Below, piece by piece: positions 9,500-17,726 of a stretch of 32,756 nucleotides of DNA; the first letter of the stretch is position 1; every line of letters begins with the position of its first letter. The translations under genes and the position numbers were made by a program. Source of the DNA: Nocardiopsis prasina DSM 43845 (GTDB lineage Bacteria; Actinomycetota; Actinomycetes; Streptosporangiales; Streptosporangiaceae); the NCBI RefSeq assembly GCF_000341265.1, contig NZ_ANAE01000199.1, positions 9,053 through 41,808 of the forward strand, in the 5' to 3' direction. Under the pieces are notes generated by a model. The model searched no databases, was not told the DNA's origin, and was given only the letters and a program-made list of their open reading frames with translations.

Positions 9500-11107
9500 C
9501 TAGGAGGTGCTCGCGGTCCGATCGTTCGACTCGTGGGTGGGCGGTTCCCGGGGCATCCACTTCCACACCACCGCGAGTCCCAGCAGGCCGAAGCACAGAG
9601 AGACCAGCGCCGCCGCGTGCAGGCCCGACACGAAGGCCTCCTTGGCCGGGGCGACCAGCGCGTCACCCTCCCCGCCCAACTGCTGGGCCAGGACCATGGT
9701 GGCCTCGATGGACTCACCCGCCGCCCGCACCTGCGCCGGGTCCACGTCGTGGGCCCGCTCCGTGACCGAGTCCAGCGTGGGCTCGATCCCCGCCCGGTAA
9801 CGGAAGGAGATCACCGCCCCCAGCACCGCCACCCCCATGGCGGTGGCGATCTGGCGCGCCGTGTTCTGCACCGCCGACGCCGCCCCGGCCTTGGCCGGCG
9901 GAACCGAGGACATGATCGCGTTGGTGGCCGGGGTGAGCACCACCGCCATGGCCGAGGTCTGGAGGAAGAAGAACGCGATGATCAAGTACAGCGGGGTGTC
10001 CACCCGGATCTGGGTGTAGAAGGCGAAGCTGCAACAGACGGTCGCCACACCCGCCAGGGCGAGGGCGCGCGGGCCCACGTAGCGCACCAGGGTGGGACTG
10101 AGCGGGGCGAAGATCATCTGGCCCAGAGCGGCGGGAAGCACCAGGAGCCCCGCGATGAACGGAGGGAACTCGCGCACGCTCTGCCAGTAGAAGCTGAGGA
10201 AGAAGATGATCCCGGCCATGCTGAAGAACAGCACCATGACCGTGGCGACGGAGACGCTGAACCGGGGGTCCCGGAAGAAGCGCACGTCCAGAGAGGGGTC
10301 GGTGGTGCGCGACTCGTGGAACACGAACAACACCAGCACCCCCACACCCAGCACCAGCGAGCCGTACACGTCCCAGTCCGTGAGTGAGGCCCGCTCCCCC
10401 GCCGTGATGATCCCGTAGACGATCAACACCAGTCCAGGGATGGACAGCAGCACGCCCAGCACGTCCGGGCGTCCGGCGTTCTCGTTCCTGGACTCGGGGA
10501 TGAGCACGAACATCAGCGACAGCCCGAGGATCACGAAGGGCACGTTGACCAGGAAGATCGAACCCCACCAGAAGTTCTCCAGGAGCAGACCGCCCGCCGA
10601 GGGGCCGATCGCCATCGCCAGGCCGACGGCGCCCGCCCACAGGCCGATCGCACGCGCACGCTCCTCGGGTGGGAACACGTTGGTGATCACGGACAGGGTC
10701 TGCGGCATCACCATGGAGGCGCCAAACCCCATCGCGGCGCGCGCCGCGATGAGTTGCTCGGGGCTCTGCGAGTAGGCCGTCAGCGCCGAGGCGGTGCCGA
10801 ACACCACCAGCCCGGCCACCAGCAGCCGCCGCCTCCCCCACCGGTCGCCGAGCACCCCGAAGGTGAACAGCAGCCCGGCGAAGACCAGGGTGTAGGCGTT
10901 GATCGCCCACGCCAGCTGGGACTGGCTGGCGCCCACGCCGCGCTGCGGGTCGGAGAGGGTCTTCAGTGCGACGTTGAGGATCGTGTTGTCAGCCACGATC
11001 ACCAGCAGGCAGATGATGAGCACCGCCAGCCCGCCCCACCTGCGCCGGTGCGCTGTCTGCTGGTCCACGAACACCCTTTCCGCCGTCCATCCGGTGCCGC
11101 CTGTCAT
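9500..11107 (-). CDS. MFS efflux transporter, DHA2 (14-TM) type
   Basis: The protein has 535 aa. The open frame runs far upstream to 13192, but homology begins at the ATG at 11107, so that start is used; a GAGGGGG-like sequence precedes it. The first membrane helix carries the DHA2 motif ([10 protein letters not shown]), loop 2-3 has the MFS motif A ([11 protein letters not shown]), and helix 5 has [15 protein letters not shown], a motif C-like segment. Length and about 14 hydrophobic segments fit proton-driven drug or metabolite exporters of the EmrB/QacA group. The tail after the last helix is short, charged and Ser/Thr-rich. It is divergent from panB and upstream of LAL copy 2. The substrate is unknown. 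Confidence 0.9.
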   Translation of the reverse strand: MTGGTGWTAERVFVDQQTAHRRRWGGLAVLIICLLVIVADNTILNVALKTLSDPQRGVGASQSQLAWAINAYTLVFAGLLFTFGVLGDRWGRRRLLVAGLVVFGTASALTAYSQSPEQLIAARAAMGFGASMVMPQTLSVITNVFPPEERARAIGLWAGAVGLAMAIGPSAGGLLLENFWWGSIFLVNVPFVILGLSLMFVLIPESRNENAGRPDVLGVLLSIPGLVLIVYGIITAGERASLTDWDVYGSLVLGVGVLVLFVFHESRTTDPSLDVRFFRDPRFSVSVATVMVLFFSMAGIIFFLSFYWQSVREFPPFIAGLLVLPAALGQMIFAPLSPTLVRYVGPRALALAGVATVCCSFAFYTQIRVDTPLYLIIAFFFLQTSAMAVVLTPATNAIMSSVPPAKAGAASAVQNTARQIATAMGVAVLGAVISFRYRAGIEPTLDSVTERAHDVDPAQVRAAGESIEATMVLAQQLGGEGDALVAPAKEAFVSGLHAAALVSLCFGLLGLAVVWKWMPREPPTHESNDRTASTS

Positions 11108-11440
11108 GCTAACCAGCCGCCCCCTCGCGGTGCCCCGCACCGCACCGGGCTCACCGGACGGGTCCGAAAACGGCCGCCTCCCCGGGGAGGACGGCGCGGC
11201 ACGTCCCGTGCGATGATGCTTGCGTGCCACCCCCGCACACCCGTTCCCCCCGCACCGGCGCCGCCGGGTGGCAGGGAACCGGTGGACGGGAGACGGGGAA
11301 CATCCCCCTCTGGCACGCCGTTCCTCCCGAGGAACCCCTCCCTTCGGGGAACCGCGCGCGAGCGCACGACAACAGTTTTCGTCCACAGGTCCGGGGACAC
11401 CCCCCAGCGGGTGCTTCGAGACAACGGAGGAAGAACCATC
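11108..11440. other. Intergenic region between the efflux pump and panB
   Basis: This 333-base divergent region has no gene I can support; frames through it are Pro/Arg-rich and lack homology signals. A perfect palindrome with 7-bp arms (GTTCCTC-CC-GAGGAAC) lies at 11320-11335. It is followed immediately by a CCCC...GGGG hairpin-forming stretch (about 11335-11350). Either could be a regulatory site for panB or the pump. No convincing -10/-35 pair was found. Confidence 0.45.
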
Positions 11441-12295
11441 ATGAGCACCACAGCCAAGACCCCCTCCGCCGGGAACGCCCTGTACGGCGGGGTCACCAAT
11501 CGGCGCGTCACCATCCGTGACCTGGCCCTGGCCAAGCAGCGCGGCGAGCGCTGGCCGATGCTGACCGCCTACGACGCCCTCACCTCGCGGATCTTCGACG
11601 AGGCGGGCATCCCCGTCCTCCTCGTCGGCGACTCCGCCGCCAACGTGGTCTACGGCTACGACTCCACCGTCCCGGTGACGGTGGACGAGCTGGTCCCGCT
11701 CACCGCCGCCGTGGCCCGCTCCACCCAGCGGTCCCTGGTCGTGGCGGACCTGCCCTTCGGCTCCTACCAGGCCTCCCCCCAGCAGGCGCTGGAGAGCGCC
11801 TCCCGGTTCATGAAGGAGGGCAACGCCCAGGCGGTGAAGCTGGAGGGCGGCCAGGCGGTCGCCCCCCAGGTGGAGCTGCTGACCTCGGCGGGCATCCCGG
11901 TCATGGGCCACATCGGCCTGACTCCGCAGTCGGTCAACACCCTGGGCGGCTACCGCGTGCAGGGCCGGGGCGAGGCCGCCGCCGGTCTGCTCAAGGACGC
12001 CAAGGAGCTGGAGCGCGCGGGCGCGTTCTCCGTCGTGCTGGAGGCGGTCCCGGCCGATCTGGCCGCCGAGGTCACCGAGCAGCTGGCGGTCCCGACCATC
12101 GGGATCGGCGCCGGTCCGTCCACCGACGCCCAGGTGCTGGTGTGGCAGGACATGGCCGGGCTGAGCCCCCGGGTGGCGAAGTTCGTCAAGACCTACGCCA
12201 ACCTGGCGGAGACGCTGCGCGAGGCCGCCTCGGACTACGCGTCCGAGGTCGTCGGCGGGAGCTTCCCCGCCGAGGAGCACACCTACGCCAGCTGA
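11441..12295 (+). CDS. panB: 3-methyl-2-oxobutanoate hydroxymethyltransferase (PanB)
   Basis: The protein has 284 aa and catalyses the first step of pantothenate (coenzyme A) synthesis: transfer of hydroxymethyl from 5,10-methylenetetrahydrofolate to 2-oxoisovalerate, giving ketopantoate. The ATG at 11441 has GGAGG at 11426-11430. By comparison with E. coli PanB, the Mg-binding residues are Asp64 (in LVGDSAAN), Asp103 (in ADLPFGSY) and Glu135 (in KLEGG). Glu201 (in VVLEAVP) matches the catalytic glutamate. The IGIGAG segment near the C-terminus is also typical. No panC or panD is nearby. The 3' end overlaps the stop region of an MFS remnant on the other strand by 13 bases. Confidence 0.96.
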   Translation: MSTTAKTPSAGNALYGGVTNRRVTIRDLALAKQRGERWPMLTAYDALTSRIFDEAGIPVLLVGDSAANVVYGYDSTVPVTVDELVPLTAAVARSTQRSLVVADLPFGSYQASPQQALESASRFMKEGNAQAVKLEGGQAVAPQVELLTSAGIPVMGHIGLTPQSVNTLGGYRVQGRGEAAAGLLKDAKELERAGAFSVVLEAVPADLAAEVTEQLAVPTIGIGAGPSTDAQVLVWQDMAGLSPRVAKFVKTYANLAETLREAASDYASEVVGGSFPAEEHTYAS

Positions 12296-12588
12296 TCCGG
12301 CCGCTGGACGGCCTCCGGTGGTTCCGGGGGCCGTTCCAGCCCCCGCGCGGCCCGACCGAAGGCGGGCAGGCACACCGCCGCCAGGTACAGCGCGGCCCCG
12401 GCGGCCAGGACCGGGGAGACCCCGAACAGGCCGATCGCCACCCCGACGCCCGGCGCCGCGACCGGCGCTCCGATCCGGGCGAGCGCCCCCACCATGGACA
12501 TCCCCCGACCGACCATGCGCGCGGGCAGGCGTTCGAAGATCACCGCGCTCAGTATCGGGTTGATCAGCCCGCCGCCGAGCCCGGATCC
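12283..12588 (-). pseudogene. C-terminal remnant of an MFS transporter
   Basis: The minus-strand frame reads GLGGGLINPILSAVIFERLP and continues through a motif-like RMVGRGMSMVGALARIGAP and one more hydrophobic helix to a TAG at 12283. This is the pattern of the last third of 12-helix MFS proteins. The homology begins abruptly near 12588, an in-frame stop lies about 45 bases further upstream, and the 300 or so N-terminal residues are missing. There is no plausible start with a ribosome binding site. I interpret it as a decayed gene truncated by deletion, with panB and the F420 oxidoreductase now flanking it. The alternative, a functional two-helix peptide, seems unlikely. Confidence 0.7.
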
Positions 12589-12645
12589 CTCTTGGGTGGG
12601 AGGTGTCGGGCACGAAGGCCGGACGGCACCCTAAAACCGAACGGG

Positions 12646-12675
12646 GCTCGGTAGTACAGTGTCGACACACCGAGC
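12646..12675. promoter_or_regulatory. Nested dyad upstream of the LLM oxidoreductase
   Basis: GCTCGGT (12646-12652) and ACCGAGC (12669-12675) form a perfect 7-bp inverted repeat. Just inside the right arm is the self-complementary decamer GTGTCGACAC (12659-12668). TACAGT (12655-12660) could be a -10 overlapping both. The layout suggests an operator over the promoter of the gene at 12716. Confidence 0.4.
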
Positions 12676-12715
12676 ACCGACGCGGGCCGGGGTCCGGCCC
12701 ACGGGAGGACAGCAC

Positions 12716-13756
12716 ATGCGCATCTCGATGCCGCTCCAGTACGCGGGTGAGCCCAAGGACGCCGTCGATCAGGTCGTCGAACTGGAGAAGGCCGGGCTGG
12801 ACACCGTGTGGGTCGCCGAGGCCTACGGCTACGACAGCCCCACCCTCATGGGCTACCTCGCCGCCCGCACCGAGCGGGTGACGATCGGCTCCGCCATCCT
12901 GCCGATGTACAGCCGCACCCCCACGCTCGTCGCGATGACCGCCGCGGGTCTCGACTACCTCTCCGACGGGCGCGCCGTGCTCGGCCTCGGGGCCAGCGGC
13001 CCGCAGGTGATCGAGGGCTTCCACGGCGTCCCCTACACCAAACCGCTCGCCCGCACCCGGGAGACCATCGAGATCTGCCGCAAGGTCTGGGCCCGCGAGG
13101 AGCGTCTGACCCACGACGGCAAGGTGTTCCAGCTGCCGCTGCCTCCCGAGCAGGGCACCGGCCTGGGCAGGCCGCTCAAGATCATCAACCACCCGGTGCG
13201 CTCACGGATCCCGATCCACGTGGCCTCCCTCGGTGAGAAGAACGTCGAGATGACCGCCGAGATCGCCGACGGCTGGCTTCCGCACCTGTTCATCCCGGAG
13301 AAGGCCGAGAGCGTGTGGGGCGGGTTCCTCGCCAAGGGAAGGGCCAAGCGCGATCCCGGGCTGGGTGCGCTGGAGATCTCCGCGGGCGGGCTGCTCGCCA
13401 TCGGTGAGGGCGAGCAGACCCGACGGATCGCGGACCTCACCCGCCCGGTCATCGCCCTCTACGTGGGCGGCATGGGCGCCAAGGGCAGGAACTTCTACAA
13501 CACGGTGGCCCAGCGCTACGGCTACGAGGAGGCCGCGGAGAAGATCCAGGACCTCTACCTCGCCGGGAAGAAGGACGAGGCCGCCGCCGCGGTGCCGGAC
13601 GAGTTCGTGGAGCTGACCAACCTGGTCGGCCCCGAGTCCTACGTGCGCGAACGCGTGGAGGCCTTCCGAGCCGCCGGGGTCACCCAGCTCAACGTGACCC
13701 CGGTCGGCGAGAACCCCGCCCGGCTCATCGAGAAGGTCAGGGAGTGGGCCGCCTAG
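12716..13756 (+). CDS. LLM-class F420-dependent oxidoreductase
   Basis: The protein has 346 aa and belongs to the luciferase-like monooxygenase TIM-barrel superfamily, F420-dependent branch. Typical features are the N-terminal AVxQVVELEKAGLDTVWVAE-like region, TERVTIGSAILPMYSR, LDYLSDGRAVLGLGASGPQVIEGFHG, a P-V-HVASLGEKNVEMTAEIADGWLP segment, and a C-terminal GVTQLNVTPVG strand. Such enzymes move hydride between F420 and an organic substrate; the substrate cannot be predicted. The ATG at 12716 follows GGGAGGAC (12702-12709). The stop codon TAG overlaps that of the convergent F420:NADP oxidoreductase gene, so the cofactor-recycling enzyme is its direct neighbour. Confidence 0.92.
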   Translation: MRISMPLQYAGEPKDAVDQVVELEKAGLDTVWVAEAYGYDSPTLMGYLAARTERVTIGSAILPMYSRTPTLVAMTAAGLDYLSDGRAVLGLGASGPQVIEGFHGVPYTKPLARTRETIEICRKVWAREERLTHDGKVFQLPLPPEQGTGLGRPLKIINHPVRSRIPIHVASLGEKNVEMTAEIADGWLPHLFIPEKAESVWGGFLAKGRAKRDPGLGALEISAGGLLAIGEGEQTRRIADLTRPVIALYVGGMGAKGRNFYNTVAQRYGYEEAAEKIQDLYLAGKKDEAAAAVPDEFVELTNLVGPESYVRERVEAFRAAGVTQLNVTPVGENPARLIEKVREWAA

Positions 13757-14448
13757 ATACCGGTGATCCGCACGCCCGCGTGCGTCTTGTAGCGGCGGTT
13801 GACCGCGATGAGGTTGGCCGTGAGGGCCTCGACCTGGTGGGCGTTGCGCAGCCGCCCGCCGAACACTCCGCGCACCCCGGGGATCCGGTCCGCCAGGGCG
13901 CGCACGGTGTCCGTGGCCTCACGGTCCTCCCCCAGCACCAGGACGTCCAGCTCGATCTGGTCGACCTCCGGGTCCAGGAGGAGCACGGCGGAGACGTGGT
14001 GGAAGGCGGCGGTGACCCGGCTGCCCGGCAGGACCTCGGCGGCCTGCTGGGCGGCGCTGCCCTCGGGGACGTCCAGAGCGAAGGGGCCCTTCTTGTCGAA
14101 ACCGAGGGGGTTCACGCAGTCCACCACGATCTTGCCCGCGAGCCGGTCGGCCAGCGACACCAGCAGCTCACGGTGGCCGTCCCACGGAACGGCGACGATC
14201 ACGATGTCACCGCGCTCCGCCGCGTCGGCGTTGGCCAGCCCCCGGACCTCGATCGGCGTGGACTCGGCCGCCACGAGGGCGTCCGCGGCCTGGGCCGCGC
14301 GCTCGGCGCTGCGGGAACCCAGGAGGACCGGGAGTCCGGCCAGCGCGAAGCGGCGGGCCAGCCCGCGTCCCTGGTCGCCGGTCCCGCCCAGGACCGCGAT
14401 GGTCAGCCCGGTGATGTCCGCGCCCTGCTGTGCGTCGTGTTCGCTCAT
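13753..14448 (-). CDS. npdG: NADPH:F420 oxidoreductase (Fno/NpdG type)
   Basis: The protein has 231 aa, normal for the family. An N-terminal Rossmann fold carries the NADP-binding glycine motif GGTGDQG at residues 21-27. SRS at 45-47 is the usual 2'-phosphate-binding segment for NADP(H). The middle contains [11 protein letters not shown] and [10 protein letters not shown], typical of Fno. The enzyme exchanges hydride between NADP(H) and the deazaflavin F420 and so supplies F420H2 to enzymes such as its neighbour. Its stop (TAG, minus strand, 13753-13755) shares the tetranucleotide CTAG with the TAG of the oxidoreductase at 13754-13756. No terminator can fit between the two, so the transcripts must overlap. 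Confidence 0.93.
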   Translation of the reverse strand: MSEHDAQQGADITGLTIAVLGGTGDQGRGLARRFALAGLPVLLGSRSAERAAQAADALVAAESTPIEVRGLANADAAERGDIVIVAVPWDGHRELLVSLADRLAGKIVVDCVNPLGFDKKGPFALDVPEGSAAQQAAEVLPGSRVTAAFHHVSAVLLLDPEVDQIELDVLVLGEDREATDTVRALADRIPGVRGVFGGRLRNAHQVEALTANLIAVNRRYKTHAGVRITGI

Positions 14449-14523
14449 GCGCCGATCCTGTCAGAACGGGCCCGGCGGGGGAACGCGCAGGGCCGGTGCT
14501 CCTCCGGCCCGGCCCCTGCTCCG

Positions 14524-14715
14524 TCAGCTGTTGCCCTCGTTCTCGTCCTGCTCGTCCCAGGCCTCGTTGCGCTCCGCCGCGATGCGCAGTGCGCGCGCCG
14601 CCGTGGCCTCGTCCTCGTAGGGGCCGAGCCGTTGGGAGTCGGGGCATCCCGCGCCGTGTTCGACCCTGCCGTGACGGAGGCAGTACCACCAGCCGTCGTC
14701 CTGTGCGTCGCTCAC
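14524..14715 (-). CDS. Small conserved protein with a Cys/His quartet
   Basis: This is a 63-aa acidic protein. It starts with GTG at 14715, preceded by a GAGAGGGG ribosome binding site. It begins with a [17 protein letters not shown] block in which Cys12, His15, His20 and Cys24 could bind one zinc ion, followed by a helix rich in Ala, Arg and Glu. Similar small proteins are, to my knowledge, common in actinobacteria, but I know of no function. It is divergent from map, with 89 bases between the start codons. The metal-binding idea rests only on residue spacing. Confidence 0.75.
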   Translation of the reverse strand: MSDAQDDGWWYCLRHGRVEHGAGCPDSQRLGPYEDEATAARALRIAAERNEAWDEQDENEGNS

Positions 14716-14790
14716 TACCGACCCCTCTCGTCGTTGCGGGTACGTGTGGCACCTACCCTCCGCCGGGCGCTCCTGACCGCGCCCACGAAC

Positions 14791-14796
14791 TACAAT
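14791..14796 (+). promoter_or_regulatory. -10 element TACAAT for map (leaderless)
   Basis: TACAAT ends 8 bases before the ATG at 14805, and no Shine-Dalgarno sequence lies between. Transcription would start at or next to the start codon. The -35 region is weak (CTGACC at 14773-14778 is too close). Confidence 0.55.
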
Positions 14797-14804
14797 CAGT
14801 GTCC

Positions 14805-15656
14805 ATGACTACTCCGCTGGTTCCTGGGCGCATCTCGCCCCAACGTTCGGTCCCCTCGCACATCGTCCGGCCGGAGTACGTGGGTCAGAAGCGTCCCGTG
14901 GAGGGCGTCCTGGGCGACGTCCAGACCCCGGAGACGATCGAGCGGATCCGTGAGGCGGGACGCATCGCGGCTCGTGCGCTCGAAGAGGTCGGCAAAAACG
15001 TCCAGCCCGGGGTGACCACGGACGAGCTGGACCGGATCGGCCACGAGTTCCTGCTGGACCACGGCGCCTACCCGAGCACCCTCGGTTACAAGGGCTACCC
15101 GAAGTCGCTCTGCTCCTCCCTGAACGAGGTCATCTGCCACGGCATCCCGGACGACACCGTGGTCCGCGACGGCGACATCGTGAACATCGACATCACCGCG
15201 TACAAGGACGGCGTGCACGGCGACACCAACGCCACGTTCCTCTCCGGTGACGTCTCCGAGGAGAACCGCCTCCTCGTCGAGCGCACCCGTGAGGCCACGA
15301 TGCGCGCCATCAAGGCCTGCCGCCCCGGGCGGCAGATCAACGTGATCGGCCGCGTCATCGAGTCGTACGCCAAGCGCTTCGGCTACGGGGTGGTGCGCGA
15401 CTTCACCGGCCACGGTGTGGGCCCCGAGTTCCACTCCGGCCTCGTGGTCCCGCACTACGACGACCCGCGCGCCACCACCGTGATGGAGCCGGGCATGACC
15501 TTCACGATCGAGCCCATGATCACCCTGGGCGGCGTGGAGTACGACATGTGGGACGACGGCTGGACCGCCGTCACCGCCGACCGCAGGTGGACCGCGCAGT
15601 TCGAGCACACGCTGGTCATCACCGACTCCGGCGCGGAGATCCTCACCCTGCCGTAG
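14805..15656 (+). CDS. map: Methionine aminopeptidase, type Ic
   Basis: The protein has 283 aa. It removes the initiator methionine from nascent proteins. The pita-bread fold residues are all present: His112, the metal ligands Asp129, Asp140, His203, Glu236 and Glu267, and the surrounding NIDITAY, TGHGVG and FTIEPM segments. The N-terminal extension of about 40 residues, rich in Pro and Arg, is the linker that defines actinobacterial type Ic enzymes and is thought to contact the ribosome. This is one of two map genes in the window; the other (21205-21972) lacks the extension. The present one looks like the housekeeping copy. A likely terminator follows at 15663-15690. Confidence 0.95.
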   Translation: MTTPLVPGRISPQRSVPSHIVRPEYVGQKRPVEGVLGDVQTPETIERIREAGRIAARALEEVGKNVQPGVTTDELDRIGHEFLLDHGAYPSTLGYKGYPKSLCSSLNEVICHGIPDDTVVRDGDIVNIDITAYKDGVHGDTNATFLSGDVSEENRLLVERTREATMRAIKACRPGRQINVIGRVIESYAKRFGYGVVRDFTGHGVGPEFHSGLVVPHYDDPRATTVMEPGMTFTIEPMITLGGVEYDMWDDGWTAVTADRRWTAQFEHTLVITDSGAEILTLP

Positions 15657-15662
15657 TCCCCG

Positions 15663-15690
15663 AGCCCCGGCCGCCCTCGGCGCCGGGGCT
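15663..15690 (+). terminator. Hairpin after map
   Basis: AGCCCCGGC (15663-15671) and GCCGGGGCT (15682-15690) make a perfect 9-bp stem with a 10-base loop, 7 bases after the stop codon. There is no T tract, which is usual for high-GC actinobacterial terminators. Confidence 0.65.
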
Positions 15691-16137
15691 CCCCTGTGCC
15701 CACTGACAGGAACCCAGGGTGATGCCGTCAGAACGGAGAGTGCCAATCGCGAGAGGGGAACTCCAGGGCCGTCCGACCCTCGCGCGCCCCCCTTTCCGCT
15801 GGGACCCTGGTGGACAGTGTGTCGGAACGCGGTCGCTCGCTCACGGAGCGGCATCCTATGCTGTGCGGAATACGAACGACCGCGAACCCGGGTACTTCCC
15901 CTTCGGTAACCCCGAGCGGGCCGCGTCACCCCCGGACCGACGGTCGACCGCCCGACGCTCCCATCCCCCAGACCCTGGCCGCCCGACGGGCACCGGGGCC
16001 CTCGCGCGTGCGGACGACACGGAGCGGGCTCCGAACGGGTTGGGGAAAACCCCTGCACCGGGCGCACTGTTGCGGATTGACTGATCCCCGACACCATCAA
16101 CCCACCGTCACAACCCACCAACACACAGGAACCAACC
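15691..16137. other. Intergenic region between map and the HEAT-repeat protein
   Basis: About 450 bases without a supported gene. Two plus-strand frames (from 15719 and 15810) translate to Pro/Arg-rich sequence with no domain signal and poor starts. The last 50 bases (about 16086-16137) are strikingly A/C-rich with very few G, ending in CAGGA (16126-16130) before the ATG at 16138. This should give an unstructured ribosome-loading leader. A TTGACT (-35-like) lies at 16078-16083, but no matching -10 is visible. Confidence 0.5.
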
Positions 16138-16935
16138 ATGGCGATGTTCGTCCACCTGACACCCCGCGCCAACATCTCCCGCATACGGAGGTCCGGCCTG
16201 GGCACCGCCATCGGGCCCGGAGGCCTGCGCGGGGTGTTCTGCTTCCCCGTGCTGCCGTCGTACACGGTGACCCACCAGTGGCTGCGTGAGCTGACCGGAC
16301 ACCACGGACCCCGTGGCCTGATAGCGGTGTACCTGACCCTGGCCGACGACGAACCGGTCACCGTGGGGCACTTCGACGACAGCGACGGCCCCCAGAGGGT
16401 CGGCGCCGCCGAAGCGGTGCGTGTCGTCGCCGGGCTCCGCGAACCCCGCGGCTGGGAGGTGTTCGTACCCCGCCGGGTCGACCGCCACGAGGTCCACCGC
16501 ATCCGGGAGGTCCGCCGGCTCGCCGAGACCCGGCCCCTCCCCCGGAGCGGTCCGGTCCCGATGGAACTGGTCGCCGACGCCTGCGACCGGGCCGACACTG
16601 TGGCCCTGCGTGAGGCCCTGTCCCTGCTCGGCCGGCGCCGCCGGGGCCCCATCGACCGCGTCGCGTCCCTGTGCGGCCATCCCGAACCCCTGGTCCGCGC
16701 CACCCTGGCCGAGTCCATCGTCCCCTGGGCCGTCCCCGGCGTGGACGACCTGCTGACCCGCCTGTCCGGGGACCCCGACCACAAGGTCCGCGAGGCCGCC
16801 GTCCAGGCCTTGGAGACCCGCGCCGCCGTACCGGTCCCCCGGCCCCGCGGGATCCGGTCCGCCTCTCCGAGCGTGCCCGAAGGGGCGCTCCCGCACCCCA
16901 GAGGCGCCCTGTTCCACCCCCGTACCCGTCACTGA
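16138..16935 (+). CDS. Uncharacterised protein: possible ADP-ribosyltransferase-like N-terminal domain plus C-terminal HEAT repeats
   Basis: The protein has 265 aa. Residues 1-125 begin with MFVHLTPRANISRIRRSGL, a His-x-Thr strand followed by a helix and 'SGL'. They continue through GVFCFPVLPSYTVTHQW (32-48) and a strand at 105-122 with EVFVPRRVDRHEVHRI. The order resembles the start and end of small ART-fold domains (DarT, KptA or RES-like: H-T, then a late Glu), but this is pattern-based only. Residues about 140-230 contain HEAT-like repeats; the best has VRATLAESIVPWAVPGVDDLL and DPDHKVREAAVQALE. The tail is Pro/Arg-rich and probably disordered. Start: ATG at 16138 with CAGGA upstream. It stands alone, without an obvious antitoxin or partner. 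The function is unknown; a nucleic-acid or protein modifier is speculation. Confidence 0.8.
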   Translation: MAMFVHLTPRANISRIRRSGLGTAIGPGGLRGVFCFPVLPSYTVTHQWLRELTGHHGPRGLIAVYLTLADDEPVTVGHFDDSDGPQRVGAAEAVRVVAGLREPRGWEVFVPRRVDRHEVHRIREVRRLAETRPLPRSGPVPMELVADACDRADTVALREALSLLGRRRRGPIDRVASLCGHPEPLVRATLAESIVPWAVPGVDDLLTRLSGDPDHKVREAAVQALETRAAVPVPRPRGIRSASPSVPEGALPHPRGALFHPRTRH

Positions 16936-17032
16936 ACGGGCCGGGCGCGCGACACGGGTGTCCCGGCGAGCCGTGCCGGGTCCGCGACATGTGGCGGTCG
17001 TACGGTGGGACCGTCACCGAGGAGGGCTTCCC

Positions 17033-17596
17033 GTGCGCAGAGTGACCTGTTCGATGGGCGTATCGCTCGACGGCTACATCGTCGGACCGGACGGCGGCTT
17101 CGACTGGACCGACCCCGACGACGGACTCTTCCGCTTCGTCACCGACGAGACCCGGCGGATCGACGTCTACCTGCTGGGCCGACGCCTCTACGAGACGATG
17201 CTGTACTGGGAGACCGTCGGCGGGGATCCCTCCCTCGACGACGCGACGCTGGAGTGGGCCGCTCTCTGGAACTCGCTTCCCAAGGTGGTGTTCTCCACGA
17301 CGCTGTCGACGGTGCGTGGCAACGCCCGACTCCTCTCCGGCGGCCTGGAGGAGGAGATCGTGCGCCTGCGGGCCGAGCCGGGGGACGGCGACATCGCGAT
17401 CGGCGGCGCCACCCTCGCGGCCGCGGCCGCGGCTTCGGACCTGATCGACGAGTACCGGATCAGGGTCCACCCCGTGCTGGTGGGCGGCGGTGTCCCGTTC
17501 TTCCCCCGCGAGGAGCGCCGGGTGGACCTCGAGTTCGTCGAGTCCCGCACCTTCGGTTCGGGGGTCGTCTACCTCCGCCACCGTGTGGTGCGCTGA
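17033..17596 (+). CDS. RibD C-terminal/dihydrofolate reductase-like protein
   Basis: The protein has 187 aa, starting with GTG at 17033; GAGGAGG at 17019-17025 fixes this start. It opens with the family pattern RRVTCSMGVSLDGYIVGPDG, continues with VYLLGRRLYETML, and has a C-terminal HPVLVGGGVPFF segment. These mark the RibD_C/YwjB-like branch of the DHFR fold, presumably an NAD(P)H- or flavin-binding reductase. Members are mostly uncharacterised and are not true folate enzymes. It lies 97 bases after the HEAT-repeat gene and 130 before the M55 peptidase, which has its own promoter. Confidence 0.88.
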   Translation: MRRVTCSMGVSLDGYIVGPDGGFDWTDPDDGLFRFVTDETRRIDVYLLGRRLYETMLYWETVGGDPSLDDATLEWAALWNSLPKVVFSTTLSTVRGNARLLSGGLEEEIVRLRAEPGDGDIAIGGATLAAAAAASDLIDEYRIRVHPVLVGGGVPFFPREERRVDLEFVESRTFGSGVVYLRHRVVR

Positions 17597-17691
17597 TCGG
17601 CGGCGAGATGACCTGCGCGAAGCGGCGTGAACCGATGACGGGCGCCACCACGGGACGGCGGGGCACGGGCGCGGCGGCCGGTACGGGACTG

Positions 17692-17719
17692 GTGACCGGT
17701 TTCGACTCCGGGCTAGGGT
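17692..17719 (+). promoter_or_regulatory. Promoter of the D-aminopeptidase gene (leaderless)
   Basis: GTGACC (-35, 17692-17697) and TAGGGT (-10, 17714-17719) are separated by 16 bases. The ATG at 17727 begins 7 bases after the -10, so the mRNA should start at the start codon. No Shine-Dalgarno sequence is present. Confidence 0.6.
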
Positions 17720-17726
17720 CTGCTGG

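Noticed and set aside
9500..13192. A 1230-residue minus-strand frame as one giant fusion protein
   Set aside because: Only the part from 11107 down looks like protein (MFS). The upstream part is the antisense shadow of panB and the F420 oxidoreductase.
15867..15895. SigR-type promoter (GGAAT ... GTT)
   Set aside because: GGAAT is present at 15867-15871, but no GTT occurs at the required distance.
15719..16084. Possible 121-aa gene in the map to HEAT-protein gap
   Set aside because: Pro/Arg-rich translation, no domain, no good ribosome binding site.
16138..16935. A DarT-type toxin-antitoxin module
   Set aside because: There is no macrodomain or other antitoxin gene beside it, and the ART resemblance is too weak to call a toxin.
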